This document shows, piece after piece, positions 54,801 to 62,911 of a stretch of DNA of 64,000 bases (position 1 is its first letter; each line of letters opens with the position of its first letter). The stretch is from Marinobacter mobilis. GTDB taxonomy: Bacteria > Pseudomonadota > Gammaproteobacteria > Pseudomonadales > Oleiphilaceae. The stretch is taken from positions 288,989 to 352,988 of the forward strand of contig NZ_FNNE01000004.1 in assembly GCF_900106945.1 (NCBI RefSeq). Reading direction: 5' to 3'. Under the pieces are notes generated by a model. The model made no database searches. It was not told the DNA's origin and worked only from the letters and a program-made list of their open reading frames with translations. The translations under genes were made by a program, and so were the position numbers.

Positions 54801-57084
54801 GAACCGGCAGCTCTTCGGTGTCCGGCTGGCTGAGAGCGTCAGCGGAATCGGTGATTTCTGGCGCTGGTTCGGGCTCAGGCTCAGGCTCGTTGAAGGTGCT
54901 CACTTTGCTGGTCGTGGCCAGGGCTTCTGCGCGGGCGATCAGGTCACTGACGTCGCCATCAGCCTTGCCATGGCGGAATTCTTCGATCAGCTGCGGAATG
55001 CGGTCATTCACGTTGCTGACCAGCGAGAACAGGTCGTCGTTCGGTTTGACGGTCTGCTCGATCACCCGGTTCAGCAGATTCTCAACGGCCCAGGCCAGTT
55101 CGCCCAGACTCTTGGCATTGACCATCCGGCCACTGCCCTTGAGGGTGTGGAACGCCCGCCGAACTTCGGTCAGCGCTTCACGGTCGTCGTGATCCTGATA
55201 CAGGCGAGGGAAGTATTCGTGGATGGTTTCCAGGACCTCGGAAGCTTCTTCGACGAAAATCTCGAGAATTTCATCGTCCAGCAGTTCGTCATCGGACGCT
55301 TTTTCCGTGTCGGCAACAGGCTCGGGGCTTTCGAGCGGAGCAGTGGGCGCCTCCGCGGCGGTTTGCGGATGTTGCCAGGTGGGCTCGGCGCCTGCCGGGA
55401 AACCCAGCACTTCAAGACTGCGTTCCGCCACATCCAGGATGGAATCGCTGGTGACACCGTCGGCGACCTGCTCCAGATAGTATTCGATACTGGTGATGGT
55501 ATCGGCCAGCGGCTCCATCTGGTTCCATTCCGGCGCATGTTCGGCACTCAGCAGCACCTGACTGATATAACGTTCGGCCGCGTCCAGAATATCGGCAACC
55601 CGGTTCAGGGGGATCAGTCGCAGGCCACCGCAAATGCTGTGCAGGAGTCCGGGTACGTGTTCAATTTCACGCTGGTCCCACTGGGAGGCAAGGAAGTTGA
55701 CGACGGCGGTCTTGACCTGCTCCAGGGTGTTTCGGGATTCCCGCAGCAGGGCATTGCTGGCATCGCTGAGTTCCTGGATGCCAAGGCGAGGCTTGCCATC
55801 TTCCTGGGGTTCTTCTGGCTCGACGGGGTGGTCGCTGTCGAGCCCGGCCAGGCTTGCTTCGATGTAGAGCAGGGCGCCGGCAATATCCATCAGGGTGCCA
55901 TCGTCCACCGCCTCGGTCTGGTTAACCAGCTGGGCAATAGTGTCGATCTGCTCGCTCACGACCTGTCGCGGAATACCCAGACCGAGGACTGCGAGGGTAT
56001 TGGCAACCTGACGCAGGCCCGGTTGCAGGTCTTCGAGCTCCTGATTGCTGCGGTATTCGGCACGTACGAACAGGTCGAGCTGGTCCTTGAGCTTGGCGAG
56101 TTCTTCGTTGAGCGCACTGACCACCGAATGAATCGCTTCGCGGCCGGGGCCGGCCACACGGCTGCGGGCGGCACTGACGTCGTCGTCGGAGGGCAGTGCT
56201 TCGTCGAGTTTATAGTCAGCACGCAACCGGCTGGCGTAGGGGGTGTTCAGATCCCGGGCCCGTGCGACGTAGTAGAGCAAGTGCTTGAACAGAGCCTGAG
56301 GAACCGGCTGCTGGAGTATGTCGATGTGCTCATCGATCAGGCGCTTGAGTTCGCTGTCGAGGGTACGGAGGATCGATTTGACCGCCGTGTTGACCGGGTT
56401 GTCGCCGCTCTGAATCGATTCGATAAAGGCGCCGGCGGCAATCCACAGCTGTTCCCGGGGACTGTTCAGGCACAGTTTGATCAACCGCTGAATGACCTTC
56501 TGCAGGTAATCTAAATGGGCGTGCAGGTCTTCTTCGCGAACAATACCGGCCAGCGCGAACTGGTACATCTGGCGCAGCTTGCGGATGTGGCCCAGCACCT
56601 TCGGGTCCTGCAGCCGTTGTGACGCATTGGCCGGGGCCCGTTTCTGGGCGGGGCTCAGGTCCGGTTTGAACAGCGAGGTGTCTGACAGCAGCGATTCGCC
56701 GCGGGCGGCGCGCAGGTCATTGAGCAATGGCAGCAGCACCAGCGGGAAGTCATCCTTGCTGCTGGCCAGGTGTTCGAGGTACTGGGGAAGCTGAAGGATT
56801 GCTTCCATCAATACTTCCACAGCTTCGTCAACGCTGGCGACCGTCTCGTTGAGGATAGCCTGGGTGAGCTTCTCCATCTCCTCGGTGAGCAGCGCTGCAC
56901 CGTAGAGCTCCACCATCTGTAAGGTGCCGTGGACCTGATGGAGGTAGTTCAGGCAGAAACGCAGGCGAGCGGTATCGTCGCGGTTCTCCACGAAGCCCTC
57001 CAGCGCCTGTTGACCCTGAATCAGCGTTTCTTGTATCTCACCCCGAACCCAATCCAGGGCTATGCTGTCATGGTGATTGCCCAT
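48859..57084 (-). CDS. chpA: Hybrid chemosensory histidine kinase with eight canonical HPt domains
   Basis: The ATG at 57084 has GGAG 5 bases upstream; the GTG six bases earlier would overlap that site. The protein is about 2741 residues. Canonical phospho-acceptor histidines in HTLKG motifs lie near residues 646, 836, 994, 1311, 1506, 1711, 1861 and 2000. HPt-like modules with divergent motifs are at H49 (LHQVHGTLQ) and H482 (LHSICGG), and a module without a clear histidine sits near 1130-1190. A CheA core follows: dimerisation from about 2145, ATPase N-box NALDHG near 2327, GRGVGMD, and a CheW domain. A C-terminal receiver has the acceptor in LLDIEMPRMDG near 2671. The family, including Pseudomonas ChpA (about 2470 residues), drives type IV pilus twitching by phosphorylating PilG and PilH. 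This copy is longer, with a bigger HPt array and acidic, low-complexity linkers. Confidence 0.95.
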   Translation of the reverse strand: MGNHHDSIALDWVRGEIQETLIQGQQALEGFVENRDDTARLRFCLNYLHQVHGTLQMVELYGAALLTEEMEKLTQAILNETVASVDEAVEVLMEAILQLPQYLEHLASSKDDFPLVLLPLLNDLRAARGESLLSDTSLFKPDLSPAQKRAPANASQRLQDPKVLGHIRKLRQMYQFALAGIVREEDLHAHLDYLQKVIQRLIKLCLNSPREQLWIAAGAFIESIQSGDNPVNTAVKSILRTLDSELKRLIDEHIDILQQPVPQALFKHLLYYVARARDLNTPYASRLRADYKLDEALPSDDDVSAARSRVAGPGREAIHSVVSALNEELAKLKDQLDLFVRAEYRSNQELEDLQPGLRQVANTLAVLGLGIPRQVVSEQIDTIAQLVNQTEAVDDGTLMDIAGALLYIEASLAGLDSDHPVEPEEPQEDGKPRLGIQELSDASNALLRESRNTLEQVKTAVVNFLASQWDQREIEHVPGLLHSICGGLRLIPLNRVADILDAAERYISQVLLSAEHAPEWNQMEPLADTITSIEYYLEQVADGVTSDSILDVAERSLEVLGFPAGAEPTWQHPQTAAEAPTAPLESPEPVADTEKASDDELLDDEILEIFVEEASEVLETIHEYFPRLYQDHDDREALTEVRRAFHTLKGSGRMVNAKSLGELAWAVENLLNRVIEQTVKPNDDLFSLVSNVNDRIPQLIEEFRHGKADGDVSDLIARAEALATTSKVSTFNEPEPEPEPAPEITDSADALSQPDTEELPVLEVTGEEANLEPEPLPTVTTREEPEADDDLIDDEILEIFVEEAGEVLDTIRQYLPMLVRQFDDRSALAEVRRAFHTLKGSGRMVGALVVGELSWSIENMLNRVIDGSILMNETIGTLLQDVTAVLPDLVRDFEQRQPASLDPAPLEARANAIASGDIPDTRAMPEQEEPEYIIDIDVGSDLDIDDSDDNVDSVLLDIFESETETHLQTLRAFLDNAGDKASAAYTDDVSRALHTLKGSAHTASIAPIANVITPLERYVKDARAAGLKADRDVLALMADACRFLNQGLAQLREDPQATLAGTEEYLQRLNDVAARSLGRRDDAETKTSEALPNPHLVQLFLSEGLDTLLDADRILDQWIETPTENQPLDMLGHELQQLASGGDQAGLNDVSDLARLLAELYAAMKDVAVAGDLQLIDTLRAGHEQLINMMDQIAAGLAAKPDNALNEALQALLEAPLAPEATAAEDAFGETFGGELEAIDRGFELELDEMEAEPAEPPQRMEVDEEDDQELAEIFLEEARELVDNTAETLHQWSENPDTPALLQSLQRDLHTLKGGARLSDIPAIGDLAHELETLFEGLTDERLAVNDRLSDLLFRSHDRLTSMVDALEQKQPPRPAPDLIAEIHAYIEGDQEAVTAAEVPEEDIELPTITEAFVDEAAEIAEPDLGVEPDESEADSGAGEIAEDSVAQAPDFGEESSMADLDPELAEIFLEEAGEIIDTTSEQLHQWQNNPEQPELVKELQRELHTLKGGARMADINAIADIAHEMETLFERIADGRIAATDARTELALRAHDQLAALVEAIADSGHCPSVPGLVQELHAACSDGQAETTETEPQMAVTEPDVDETVVPEPEATIEEAAIPEPEADSLDLSELEQGISEMLTPGQDDILTESEENADTPANLLAEQDPELVGIFLEEAYDLINSTGSALHAWSEDPASRDIAAELQRDVHTLKGGARMAGVAAIGDLTHVLEDLFEKIAEGQIAATPQMVELLFACHDRLAQMVEQVATQKPCPPAHELEAEVKAILSGTPAGPQASAVAIEDVDVPAMAAESTDSSDDLVGVFLDEGLEIHAAIDECLSQWKAAPDELTGITQLQQELHTLKGGARLADADVFAELAEHWESLLDSLVRGSGNQTTVLALSERANDALQKMLNGVEEGEKPVVDPTLLADIKAAEASAERAASEADTSASAEPVDQEVIEIFLEEAAELVDQLEHLLADWQKDPGSHHFNQEAQRVLHTLKGGARLAQLKSLGDRSHGLETRLIDLGGNLPNADAWQAITADYDGIVAQLAEVKGQFETGLTPAQPAEPAKPENTLETPRPSAPITPAPAPEQAAPLPAAAEPAEAPVQQPKPARQPVKKAAASTRTGTQESIRVSAPLLDELVNLAGETSITRGRLEQQTSDFSYTLDEMAATIERLREQLRRMDIETEAQILFRTEREHGPDYGEDFDPLEMDRYSSIQQLSRALSESSSDLADLRETLSDRIRDTETLLVQQSRINTELQEGLMKTRMIPFASMVPRLRRIVRQISGELGKKVEFDVRNPEGEMDRNILERMIAPLEHMLRNALDHGIEMPDERKAAGKPEAGEITLSLTREGGDVVLRMIDDGKGIPIPVIRDKAIRQGMLREDEDLTDREVLQFILQPGFSTAQKVTQISGRGVGMDVVASEIKQLGGALDIDSALGQGTTFTVRLPFTVSVNRALMVTTGEDFYAIPLNTIEGIVRVSTYELEEYYKPDAPLYEYAGQQYRLQYLGSLLHSEHQPKLQGQALPLPVILVRGAEQPMALQVDSLLGSREIVVKSLGPQFSSVRGVSGATILGDGNVVVILDLPAMIRSDILSERQRQARLQGAQDSVRREERATIVMVVDDSVTVRKVTSRLLERNGMEVVTAKDGLDAVAQLQDHRPDIILLDIEMPRMDGFEVASFVRHDETLRDTPICMITSRTGQKHRDRALSIGVNEYLGKPFQEAELLATIERLTGDN

Positions 57085-57095
57085 AACCACTCCGG

Positions 57096-57995
57096 TTATT
57101 CTTCGTCAGACTGGCGTCGAATCCACGCCAGTACCTTCTCCGAGGGAACTCGTTGCAGGCCGGGAGGTTGCCAGTCGGTCAACTCTCCCTGGCCAAGGAC
57201 GAGAAGTCCCCCGGGCGCCAGTCGCTCTGCAAGTCGCTTGACAATTTCTCGCCGCCGCCAGCGGCGGAAATAAATCAGCAGGTTCTGGCAGAAGATAATG
57301 TTCATTCCGTGCATCGGTGCCTGCTTCAGGTCCAGGACATTGAGCCTGGTGAAACACACCCGTTCACGAATGCTTTTAATTATTTCGACGGAGTTCCGTT
57401 CCGCTGGCCGGAAATACCGGGCCTTTAACCGTTCATCCATAGCCTCAAGCTTGCGGGCATTGAACAGGCCTCGCTGTCCCTTGTCGATCGCCGGCTTACT
57501 GATGTCTGAGCCGGTGATTCCGAACAGTGGCGGCAGCGCCAGCTGGCTCATGCTTTCGTTAAGCAGCATGGCCAGGGTGTAGGGCTCCTCGCCGGTGGAA
57601 CAGCCAACACTCCAGACTTCCAGGGGGCGTTTTCGCAAGGCCTCCCTGGGCCGGGTCAGGATGTAGTCCGAAACCAGTTTGCAGGCATCCGGGTCGCGAA
57701 AAAACCGGGTTTCCTGCACCGTGAGCCGATCCACGAGGGTCGACCACTCAACAATGGCTTCCGGGCTGGACACCACTTTCTCGTAGTAGGCCTGATAGCT
57801 GCTGCACCCAATTTCCCGCATCCGTATGCCCAGGTTGGTTTCCAGGAACGACTTGCGTTCCGCCACCAGGGTAATGCCTGTCCGGTGTTCAAGCAGTGTC
57901 TGCCACTGGTTGAACTGCGCCTCATCCATCGCCGGGAGCCGACGAACGGACCAGATGCCGTTGGCGGATGACAGGTTGTCGGGTGCTTCAGCCAT
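57096..57995 (-). CDS. pilK: CheR-type methyltransferase of the Pil-Chp system
   Basis: The 299-residue protein has the CheR N-terminal helical part (about 20-100) and a SAM-binding domain with FFRDPDACK near 118, VGCSTGEEPYTLAM near 150 and NIIFCQNLLIYF near 250. It should methylate PilJ. The stop is 12 bases before the chpA start. GAGG lies 13 bases before the ATG, so the start is slightly uncertain; an ATG 22 codons further in is the alternative. Confidence 0.9.
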   Translation of the reverse strand: MAEAPDNLSSANGIWSVRRLPAMDEAQFNQWQTLLEHRTGITLVAERKSFLETNLGIRMREIGCSSYQAYYEKVVSSPEAIVEWSTLVDRLTVQETRFFRDPDACKLVSDYILTRPREALRKRPLEVWSVGCSTGEEPYTLAMLLNESMSQLALPPLFGITGSDISKPAIDKGQRGLFNARKLEAMDERLKARYFRPAERNSVEIIKSIRERVCFTRLNVLDLKQAPMHGMNIIFCQNLLIYFRRWRRREIVKRLAERLAPGGLLVLGQGELTDWQPPGLQRVPSEKVLAWIRRQSDEE

Positions 57996-58020
57996 GAACG
58001 GTCATGTGCCTCACCGGTGG

Positions 58021-60096
58021 TTAGCTGACCACCGGTACGTCCTCCATGTCTTCTTCTTCGCTGAATGCGGCTTCTTCTTCCGGCAGGGTGAAGCCGGCAA
58101 CCGAAGACCGCAGCTCGGATGCCATCTCTGCCAGGTTACCGATGGACTTCGCAGTCGCATTGGTACCGGAGGAAGTTTGCGAAGTGATTTCCTGGATGAC
58201 GTTCATCGTGTTGGAAATGTGGGCGGCAGACGACGATTGCTGACGCGCCGCGTTGGAAATGTTCTGGATCAGTTCCGCGAGGTTCATCGATACGTTTTCG
58301 ATTTCCTCCAGAGCAATACCCGCATCCTGTGCCAGTCGGGCACCGCGGACCACCTCGGCGGTGGTGTGCTCCATGGAGATAACGGCCTCGTTGGTATCGG
58401 ACTGGATCGTCTTAACCAGTGCTTCAATCTGCTTGGTCGCTGCAGAGGAACGTTCCGCCAGTCGCTGAACTTCGTCCGCAACCACCGCGAAGCCCCGGCC
58501 CGCGTCACCGGCCATGGAGGCCTGGATCGCTGCGTTCAGGGACAGGATGTTGGTCTGGTCGGCGATGTCGTTGATCAACGATACGATGTCACCGATTTCC
58601 TGGGAAGACTCACCCAGTCGCTTGATCCGCTTGGAGGTTTCCTGGATCTGCTCACGGATGTTATCCATGCCGCGGATGGTGTTCTGTACCACTTCCGCGC
58701 CTTTCTTGGCGATCGCAACCGAGCGCTCCGCAACCGCAGAGGATTCGGCGGCGTTGGAGGAGACCTGGTCGATGGACACCGCCATCTCGTTCACCGCCGC
58801 GGAGGCTCCGGCGATTTCCTGGGCCTGATGCTCAGACGCGTCGGCGAGGTGCATCGCCGTCGCCTGGGTTTCCTGGGCCGCTGAGGATACCCGTACTGCA
58901 GTGCCCCGGATTGCCTGTACCAGTCCACGCATCTGGTCGATCGCGTAGTTGATGGAGTCGGCGATAGCACCGGTGAAGTCCTCGGTTACCGTTGCCTCGG
59001 TGGTCAGGTCACCGTCCGCGAGGTCGGCGAGTTCGTCCAGCAGTCGCAGGATCGCGTTCTGGTTCTGTTCGTTCTGTTCCTGGGTGGTGCTCAGGCGTTC
59101 CTGGGCTTCACGGTAGATGGTGACACCGATCAGTACCACGATACCGACCATGGCGGCCAGAATGGCGAAGGCCAGGGTTGGGCTGATCAAGCGAGAGCTG
59201 GACTGGTCACGCAGGGCATCAGCCAGCAGGGAAATATCGTCCAACAGGGCCTGTGAGTTCTGGAAAATGTCGCTGGCGGCAGTACGCACCTTGAAGAGGT
59301 CGGGAGAAGCATCAAGGATGGCGTCTACGTTCTGGGATACAAACTCGAACAGCTCGTCTACGGCTTCAAGGCCGTAGATCGCATCTTCATCGTTAACCCG
59401 TGAGATGCCCATGGCCGGGTTGCCTTCAACCTGACCCTGCAGAACCCGTCCAAACAGGCTGGCATCACGACCGAAACGGTCAGCGGCGATAACCGCATCT
59501 TCGTCACCGGACAATACGTTGTTGACTGAGCGGACAATCCGTTCGGCCAGCAGTGACTGGCGCTGGGCCAGGGAGATCTGCTCGGCCGGGGCGTTGTTGT
59601 CGAGCAGGATCTGGACGATGTCGTCGTATTCCACCTGCAGCTGCGGGATGGTTTCGTTCAGGGTCTGTGCGACCTGGTGCAGACCCAGTACCGCCTCCTG
59701 GGTGGAGAGGATGCTGTCGGCGTTGGATCGTACCGCGTCCCACTTCAGCTGAACGCCACTCTCCGCTGCCATCTCGCTTTCAGGCAGGCCGGTATCGGCA
59801 TTACCGTTGACCATATAGCCCCAGAGCTGGGCGAACTCGTCACGGGAGCGCCGCAACTGATCGAAGGCTTCCTCGGTACCGCCAGCCGCCTCGGTGGCGT
59901 TCTTGGCGATCTCCTGGGAAAGTACCCTCAGCTCGGAGGCATAAGTGATGTATTCCTGATCGTGTTGGCTGTCCCTGTTGATAATGAACAGGACCACAAC
60001 GAGCAGGACGGTCAATGCGATCAGCGCTGTGATCAGGCCAGCAACAGTTTTGTTGCCTCCCTGTCCCATGCCGATACTTCCGGCTCTATTCTTCAT
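58021..60096 (-). CDS. pilJ: Methyl-accepting chemotaxis receptor of the Pil-Chp system
   Basis: The 691-residue protein has helix one (about 19-42), a periplasmic PilJ-type ligand region (about 45-300), helix two (about 303-325), a HAMP-like linker, and the cytosolic MCP domain (about 430-660) with [21 protein letters not shown] at the hairpin tip and [18 protein letters not shown]. It is the sensor of pilus/surface state in this system. The ATG at 60096 has GGGAG 8 bases upstream; a TTG at 60147 would add 17 residues and lacks such a site. Confidence 0.94.
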   Translation of the reverse strand: MKNRAGSIGMGQGGNKTVAGLITALIALTVLLVVVLFIINRDSQHDQEYITYASELRVLSQEIAKNATEAAGGTEEAFDQLRRSRDEFAQLWGYMVNGNADTGLPESEMAAESGVQLKWDAVRSNADSILSTQEAVLGLHQVAQTLNETIPQLQVEYDDIVQILLDNNAPAEQISLAQRQSLLAERIVRSVNNVLSGDEDAVIAADRFGRDASLFGRVLQGQVEGNPAMGISRVNDEDAIYGLEAVDELFEFVSQNVDAILDASPDLFKVRTAASDIFQNSQALLDDISLLADALRDQSSSRLISPTLAFAILAAMVGIVVLIGVTIYREAQERLSTTQEQNEQNQNAILRLLDELADLADGDLTTEATVTEDFTGAIADSINYAIDQMRGLVQAIRGTAVRVSSAAQETQATAMHLADASEHQAQEIAGASAAVNEMAVSIDQVSSNAAESSAVAERSVAIAKKGAEVVQNTIRGMDNIREQIQETSKRIKRLGESSQEIGDIVSLINDIADQTNILSLNAAIQASMAGDAGRGFAVVADEVQRLAERSSAATKQIEALVKTIQSDTNEAVISMEHTTAEVVRGARLAQDAGIALEEIENVSMNLAELIQNISNAARQQSSSAAHISNTMNVIQEITSQTSSGTNATAKSIGNLAEMASELRSSVAGFTLPEEEAAFSEEEDMEDVPVVS

Positions 60097-60177
60097 TTTC
60101 TGGCTCCCGGCCTTTCGTTTGGCAAGTTTGGGTTCTGGGTTTTGCAAGCTTGAAGGGTGATGTTCCTGCCATCGCCA

Positions 60178-60723
60178 TCACCACTGGGCAACGTCAAGAA
60201 AGCGTTCGTCTTCCACCAGCGAGACGGTCGAGAACACGTTCCAGATTTCTTCGTTTCGTTCATAGCCGCCATGGACAAAGGGCTGAACGACGGGGGGGAC
60301 GTCGTCGTCCCGATCGCGGAAGCTGTCGCTGGAGAAATACTGCATACCCAGCACGCCGTCGACGACCAGGCCGCTGAAAACGTCGTCCTGTTCGATCACC
60401 AGCACCCGACGTTCCCGCATGCTGCGGGAACTGCGGGGCAGGTCAAAGAAATGGGCCAGATCAACCAGTGGCAGCAGACGGCCACGGACATTGGCTGCAC
60501 CCAGCATGAAGGAACGAACCCCCGGAATATGGGTATAACGGGGGACGTGGAGAAGTTCGACAACCTCACCCATTGGGGCGACATAGCGCTTTCCGGCCAG
60601 AACGAAACCGATGCCATTCCATAACTCGATGGCTTCCTGTTGCTCTGGCAGGCCCGCCGCCATGGAGCGGCTGCGCTGGGCGATATCCGTCAGAACGGCA
60701 AAGGGGGCGGCCTGGGCGGACAT
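60178..60723 (-). CDS. pilI: CheW-like adaptor of the Pil-Chp system
   Basis: The 181-residue protein is a CheW domain with IGFVLAGKRYVAPMGEVVELL near 38, SFMLGAANVRGRLLPLVDLAHF near 71 and VLVIEQDDVFSGLVVDGVLG near 106. It couples PilJ to ChpA. GGAG precedes the ATG. Confidence 0.92.
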   Translation of the reverse strand: MSAQAAPFAVLTDIAQRSRSMAAGLPEQQEAIELWNGIGFVLAGKRYVAPMGEVVELLHVPRYTHIPGVRSFMLGAANVRGRLLPLVDLAHFFDLPRSSRSMRERRVLVIEQDDVFSGLVVDGVLGMQYFSSDSFRDRDDDVPPVVQPFVHGGYERNEEIWNVFSTVSLVEDERFLDVAQW

Positions 60724-60746
60724 GCTTACTCCGTTTTTTTGGGGAA

Positions 60747-61109
60747 TCAGGCGATGAGACTGTTGATCGTCTTGATCAAGTCGTCTTCATTTACCGGCTT
60801 GACGAGGTAGCCCTTGGCGCCCTGGCGAGTTCCCCAGACACGGTCGGTTTCCTGGTCCTTGGTGGTGACGATGACGACCGGAATGGACGCGGTTTCCGGT
60901 GCGCGGGTCAGCTGGCGGGTTGCCTGGAAACCGTTGAGGCCGGGCATGACTACATCCATCAACACCAGGTCCGGAGTTTCAGAACGGGCTTTGGCGACGC
61001 CATCCGCGCCGTTATCTGCGGTCATCACTTCGTGGCTATGTTTCTCAAGGATGCTTGAGATTTTCTTAACCTCGGTGGGGGAGTCGTCAACGATCAGAAT
61101 GCGGGCCAT
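60747..61109 (-). CDS. pilH: Single-domain response regulator PilH
   Basis: The 120-residue receiver has ILIVDDSPTEVKKI, the acceptor in PDLVLMDVVMPGLNGFQ (Asp52 region), and TTKDQETD and KGYLVKPVNED. PilH is one of two ChpA outputs; in Pseudomonas it favours retraction or acts as a phosphate sink. GAGGA lies before the ATG. PilG and PilH are told apart here by order and by the PilH-like LMDVVMPG and GAKGYLVKPV motifs. Confidence 0.9.
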   Translation of the reverse strand: MARILIVDDSPTEVKKISSILEKHSHEVMTADNGADGVAKARSETPDLVLMDVVMPGLNGFQATRQLTRAPETASIPVVIVTTKDQETDRVWGTRQGAKGYLVKPVNEDDLIKTINSLIA

Positions 61110-61142
61110 GTTTTCCTCAAAGTGTTTCTTGCGTCAGTCGGC

Positions 61143-61535
61143 TTATTGTTCCGCTTGCGGGACATACTGACGAATGGTGTTAAGCAGTTCGTCTTTGCTG
61201 AACGGCTTGGTCAGGTACTGGTCTGAACCAACAATCCGGCCTTTCGCCTTGTCAAACAAACCGTCCTTGCTGGACAGCATGATCACAGGGGTTTTCTTGA
61301 AGGCGGAATTGTTCTTGATCAGGGCGCAGGTCTGATAGCCATCGAGCCGGGGCATCATGATATCAACGAAAATGATGTTGGGCTGGGAATCGGCGATCTT
61401 GGCGAGAGCGTCAAAGCCGTCAGTCGCAGTGATAACCTCACAGCCGACCTTTTTGAGAAGGGTTTCGGCGGTGCGACGGATGGTCTTGCTGTCGTCAATT
61501 ACCATGATCTTCAGATTTTCGAAGTTGTCATCCAT
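61143..61535 (-). CDS. pilG: Single-domain response regulator PilG
   Basis: The 130-residue receiver has IMVIDDSKTIRRTAETLLKK, the acceptor in IIFVDIMMPRLDGYQTC and KTPVIMLSSKDGLFDKAKGR with YLTKPFSKDE. PilG is the other ChpA output and in Pseudomonas raises pilus extension and cAMP. AAGG lies 10 bases before the ATG. It is the first gene of the operon; the 376-base region 61536-61911 upstream should contain its promoter. Confidence 0.92.
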   Translation of the reverse strand: MDDNFENLKIMVIDDSKTIRRTAETLLKKVGCEVITATDGFDALAKIADSQPNIIFVDIMMPRLDGYQTCALIKNNSAFKKTPVIMLSSKDGLFDKAKGRIVGSDQYLTKPFSKDELLNTIRQYVPQAEQ

Positions 61536-61605
61536 TGTCCAACTGCCTTGCGCTCTAGAAAGTCATTATTTTGGGACCGGGTTTTAACACACTATTTAAG
61601 GGTGT

Positions 61606-61630
61606 TCTATAAACCACGCTTATTTATAGA
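61606..61630. promoter_or_regulatory. Inverted repeat upstream of pilG
   Basis: Perfect 8-base arms TCTATAAA (61606-61613) and TTTATAGA (61623-61630) are 9 bases apart, 71-95 bases before pilG. No other strong signal, RNA gene or small gene was seen in 61536-61911, which serves both pilG (minus) and gshB (plus). A weak TTGACC at 61710 lies 20 bases from TACACT, too far for a standard promoter. Confidence 0.5.
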
Positions 61631-61911
61631 GTATCGATGGCCGGAGAAAAAGCATAAGTTTGTGACTAAATGTACTCCTGCGCCCGGGTTCACGCCATAG
61701 CCAAACGTATTGACCGGGTGCATTCAATTCACGGGTACACTACCATCTAGGAAACGCCTGAATCCTGGCCAGGAAATACTCCGCCTGAGCCGACAGCCGG
61801 AGATCCGTTGCGGCAGTATCAGGGTCACCTGATTTCTCAGCATAGCAGCAATCCCGGTTTACGCTCTGCTGACCGGTTCCTGTTTTGGAACATTTGTATG
61901 TAAGAGGTTAT

Positions 61912-62859
61912 ATGACCGTTCGACTCGGAATCGTGATGGATCCCATTGAGGCGATCCAGTACAAGAAAGACAGTTCACTGGCGATGCTTTGGGCTGCCCA
62001 GCAGCGGGGCTGGCAGCTGGAATACATGGAGCAGAAGGATCTGTATATGGCGGGTGGCCAGGCCCGGGCCCATACCCGCGATCTCACGGTGCACCATGAT
62101 CCGGAGAGCTGGTTCAGCTTCGGTGCCAGCCAGGATCGTGCGCTGGGCGACCTGGATGTCATCCTGATGCGCAAGGATCCTCCGGTGGACCGGGAGTTTC
62201 TGATGGCCACCTACATCCTCGGGGCCGCCGAGCAGCAGGGCGCGCTGGTGGTGAACCCGCCGGCGGCGCTGCGGGACTGTAATGAGAAGCTGTTTGCCAC
62301 CCAGTTCGAGGACTGCACACCGCCACTGATCGTGACCCGTTCGGCTCAGCGCCTGCGGGATTTCCACGCCGAGCACGGTGATGTGATCATGAAACCGGTC
62401 GATGGAATGGGGGGGCGATCCATTTTCCGGGTTCGGGAGCAGGACGCCAACCTGGGGGTTATCATCGAAACCCTGACCAATCATGGTGAGCACCAGGCCA
62501 TGGCGCAGAAATTCATTCCTGAGATCAGCGATGGTGACAAGCGCATCCTGCTGATTGATGGTGAGCCGGTGCCCTACGCGTTGGCGCGTATTCCCTCCCA
62601 CGGTGAGAACCGGGGCAATCTTGCCGCGGGTGGTCGTGGCGAGGGCCGCGAACTGACCGCTCGTGACCGTGAGATCTGTGCCCGGGTGGCGCCGGTGATC
62701 AGGGAGAAAGGCCTGATTTTCGTTGGTCTGGATGTGATTGGCGACTACCTCACAGAGATCAATGTCACCAGCCCCACCTGTATCCGTGAACTGGATGCGG
62801 CCTTTGGTATCGACATTGCCGGCCAGTTGATGGATGCCATCGAGCGGCGGCTGGGCTGA
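61912..62859 (+). CDS. gshB: Glutathione synthetase
   Basis: The 315-residue ATP-grasp enzyme has LGIVMDPIEAIQYKKDSSLAML at the N-terminus, KPVDGMGGRSIFRV near 160, RILLIDGEPVPYALARIP near 202, and GLDVIGDYLTEINVTSPT near 277. It joins gamma-glutamylcysteine and glycine. AGAGG precedes the ATG. It lies between the pil operon and tonB, as in Pseudomonas. Confidence 0.97.
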   Translation: MTVRLGIVMDPIEAIQYKKDSSLAMLWAAQQRGWQLEYMEQKDLYMAGGQARAHTRDLTVHHDPESWFSFGASQDRALGDLDVILMRKDPPVDREFLMATYILGAAEQQGALVVNPPAALRDCNEKLFATQFEDCTPPLIVTRSAQRLRDFHAEHGDVIMKPVDGMGGRSIFRVREQDANLGVIIETLTNHGEHQAMAQKFIPEISDGDKRILLIDGEPVPYALARIPSHGENRGNLAAGGRGEGRELTARDREICARVAPVIREKGLIFVGLDVIGDYLTEINVTSPTCIRELDAAFGIDIAGQLMDAIERRLG

Positions 62860-62911
62860 GCGGGGTCGGAAACACAATGGGTTCAAACGGATTTCAGGAC
62901 AGTTGGCAGGC

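Noticed and set aside
54187..56514. A 775-codon open frame antisense to chpA
   Set aside because: Arises from codon bias of the high-GC, acidic chpA gene on the other strand; translation shows no domains and no ribosome site.
48859..57084. Repeated HPt blocks of chpA as a DNA repeat array or CRISPR
   Set aside because: Similarity is at the protein level with variable spacing; DNA copies differ and no short regular spacers occur.
60097..60147. A TTG start adding 17 residues to PilJ
   Set aside because: The ATG at 60096 has a GGGAG site with good spacing and fits PilJ length.
61710..61741. TTGACC ... TACACT as a gshB promoter
   Set aside because: The spacer is 20 bases, longer than usual for sigma-70; not supported.
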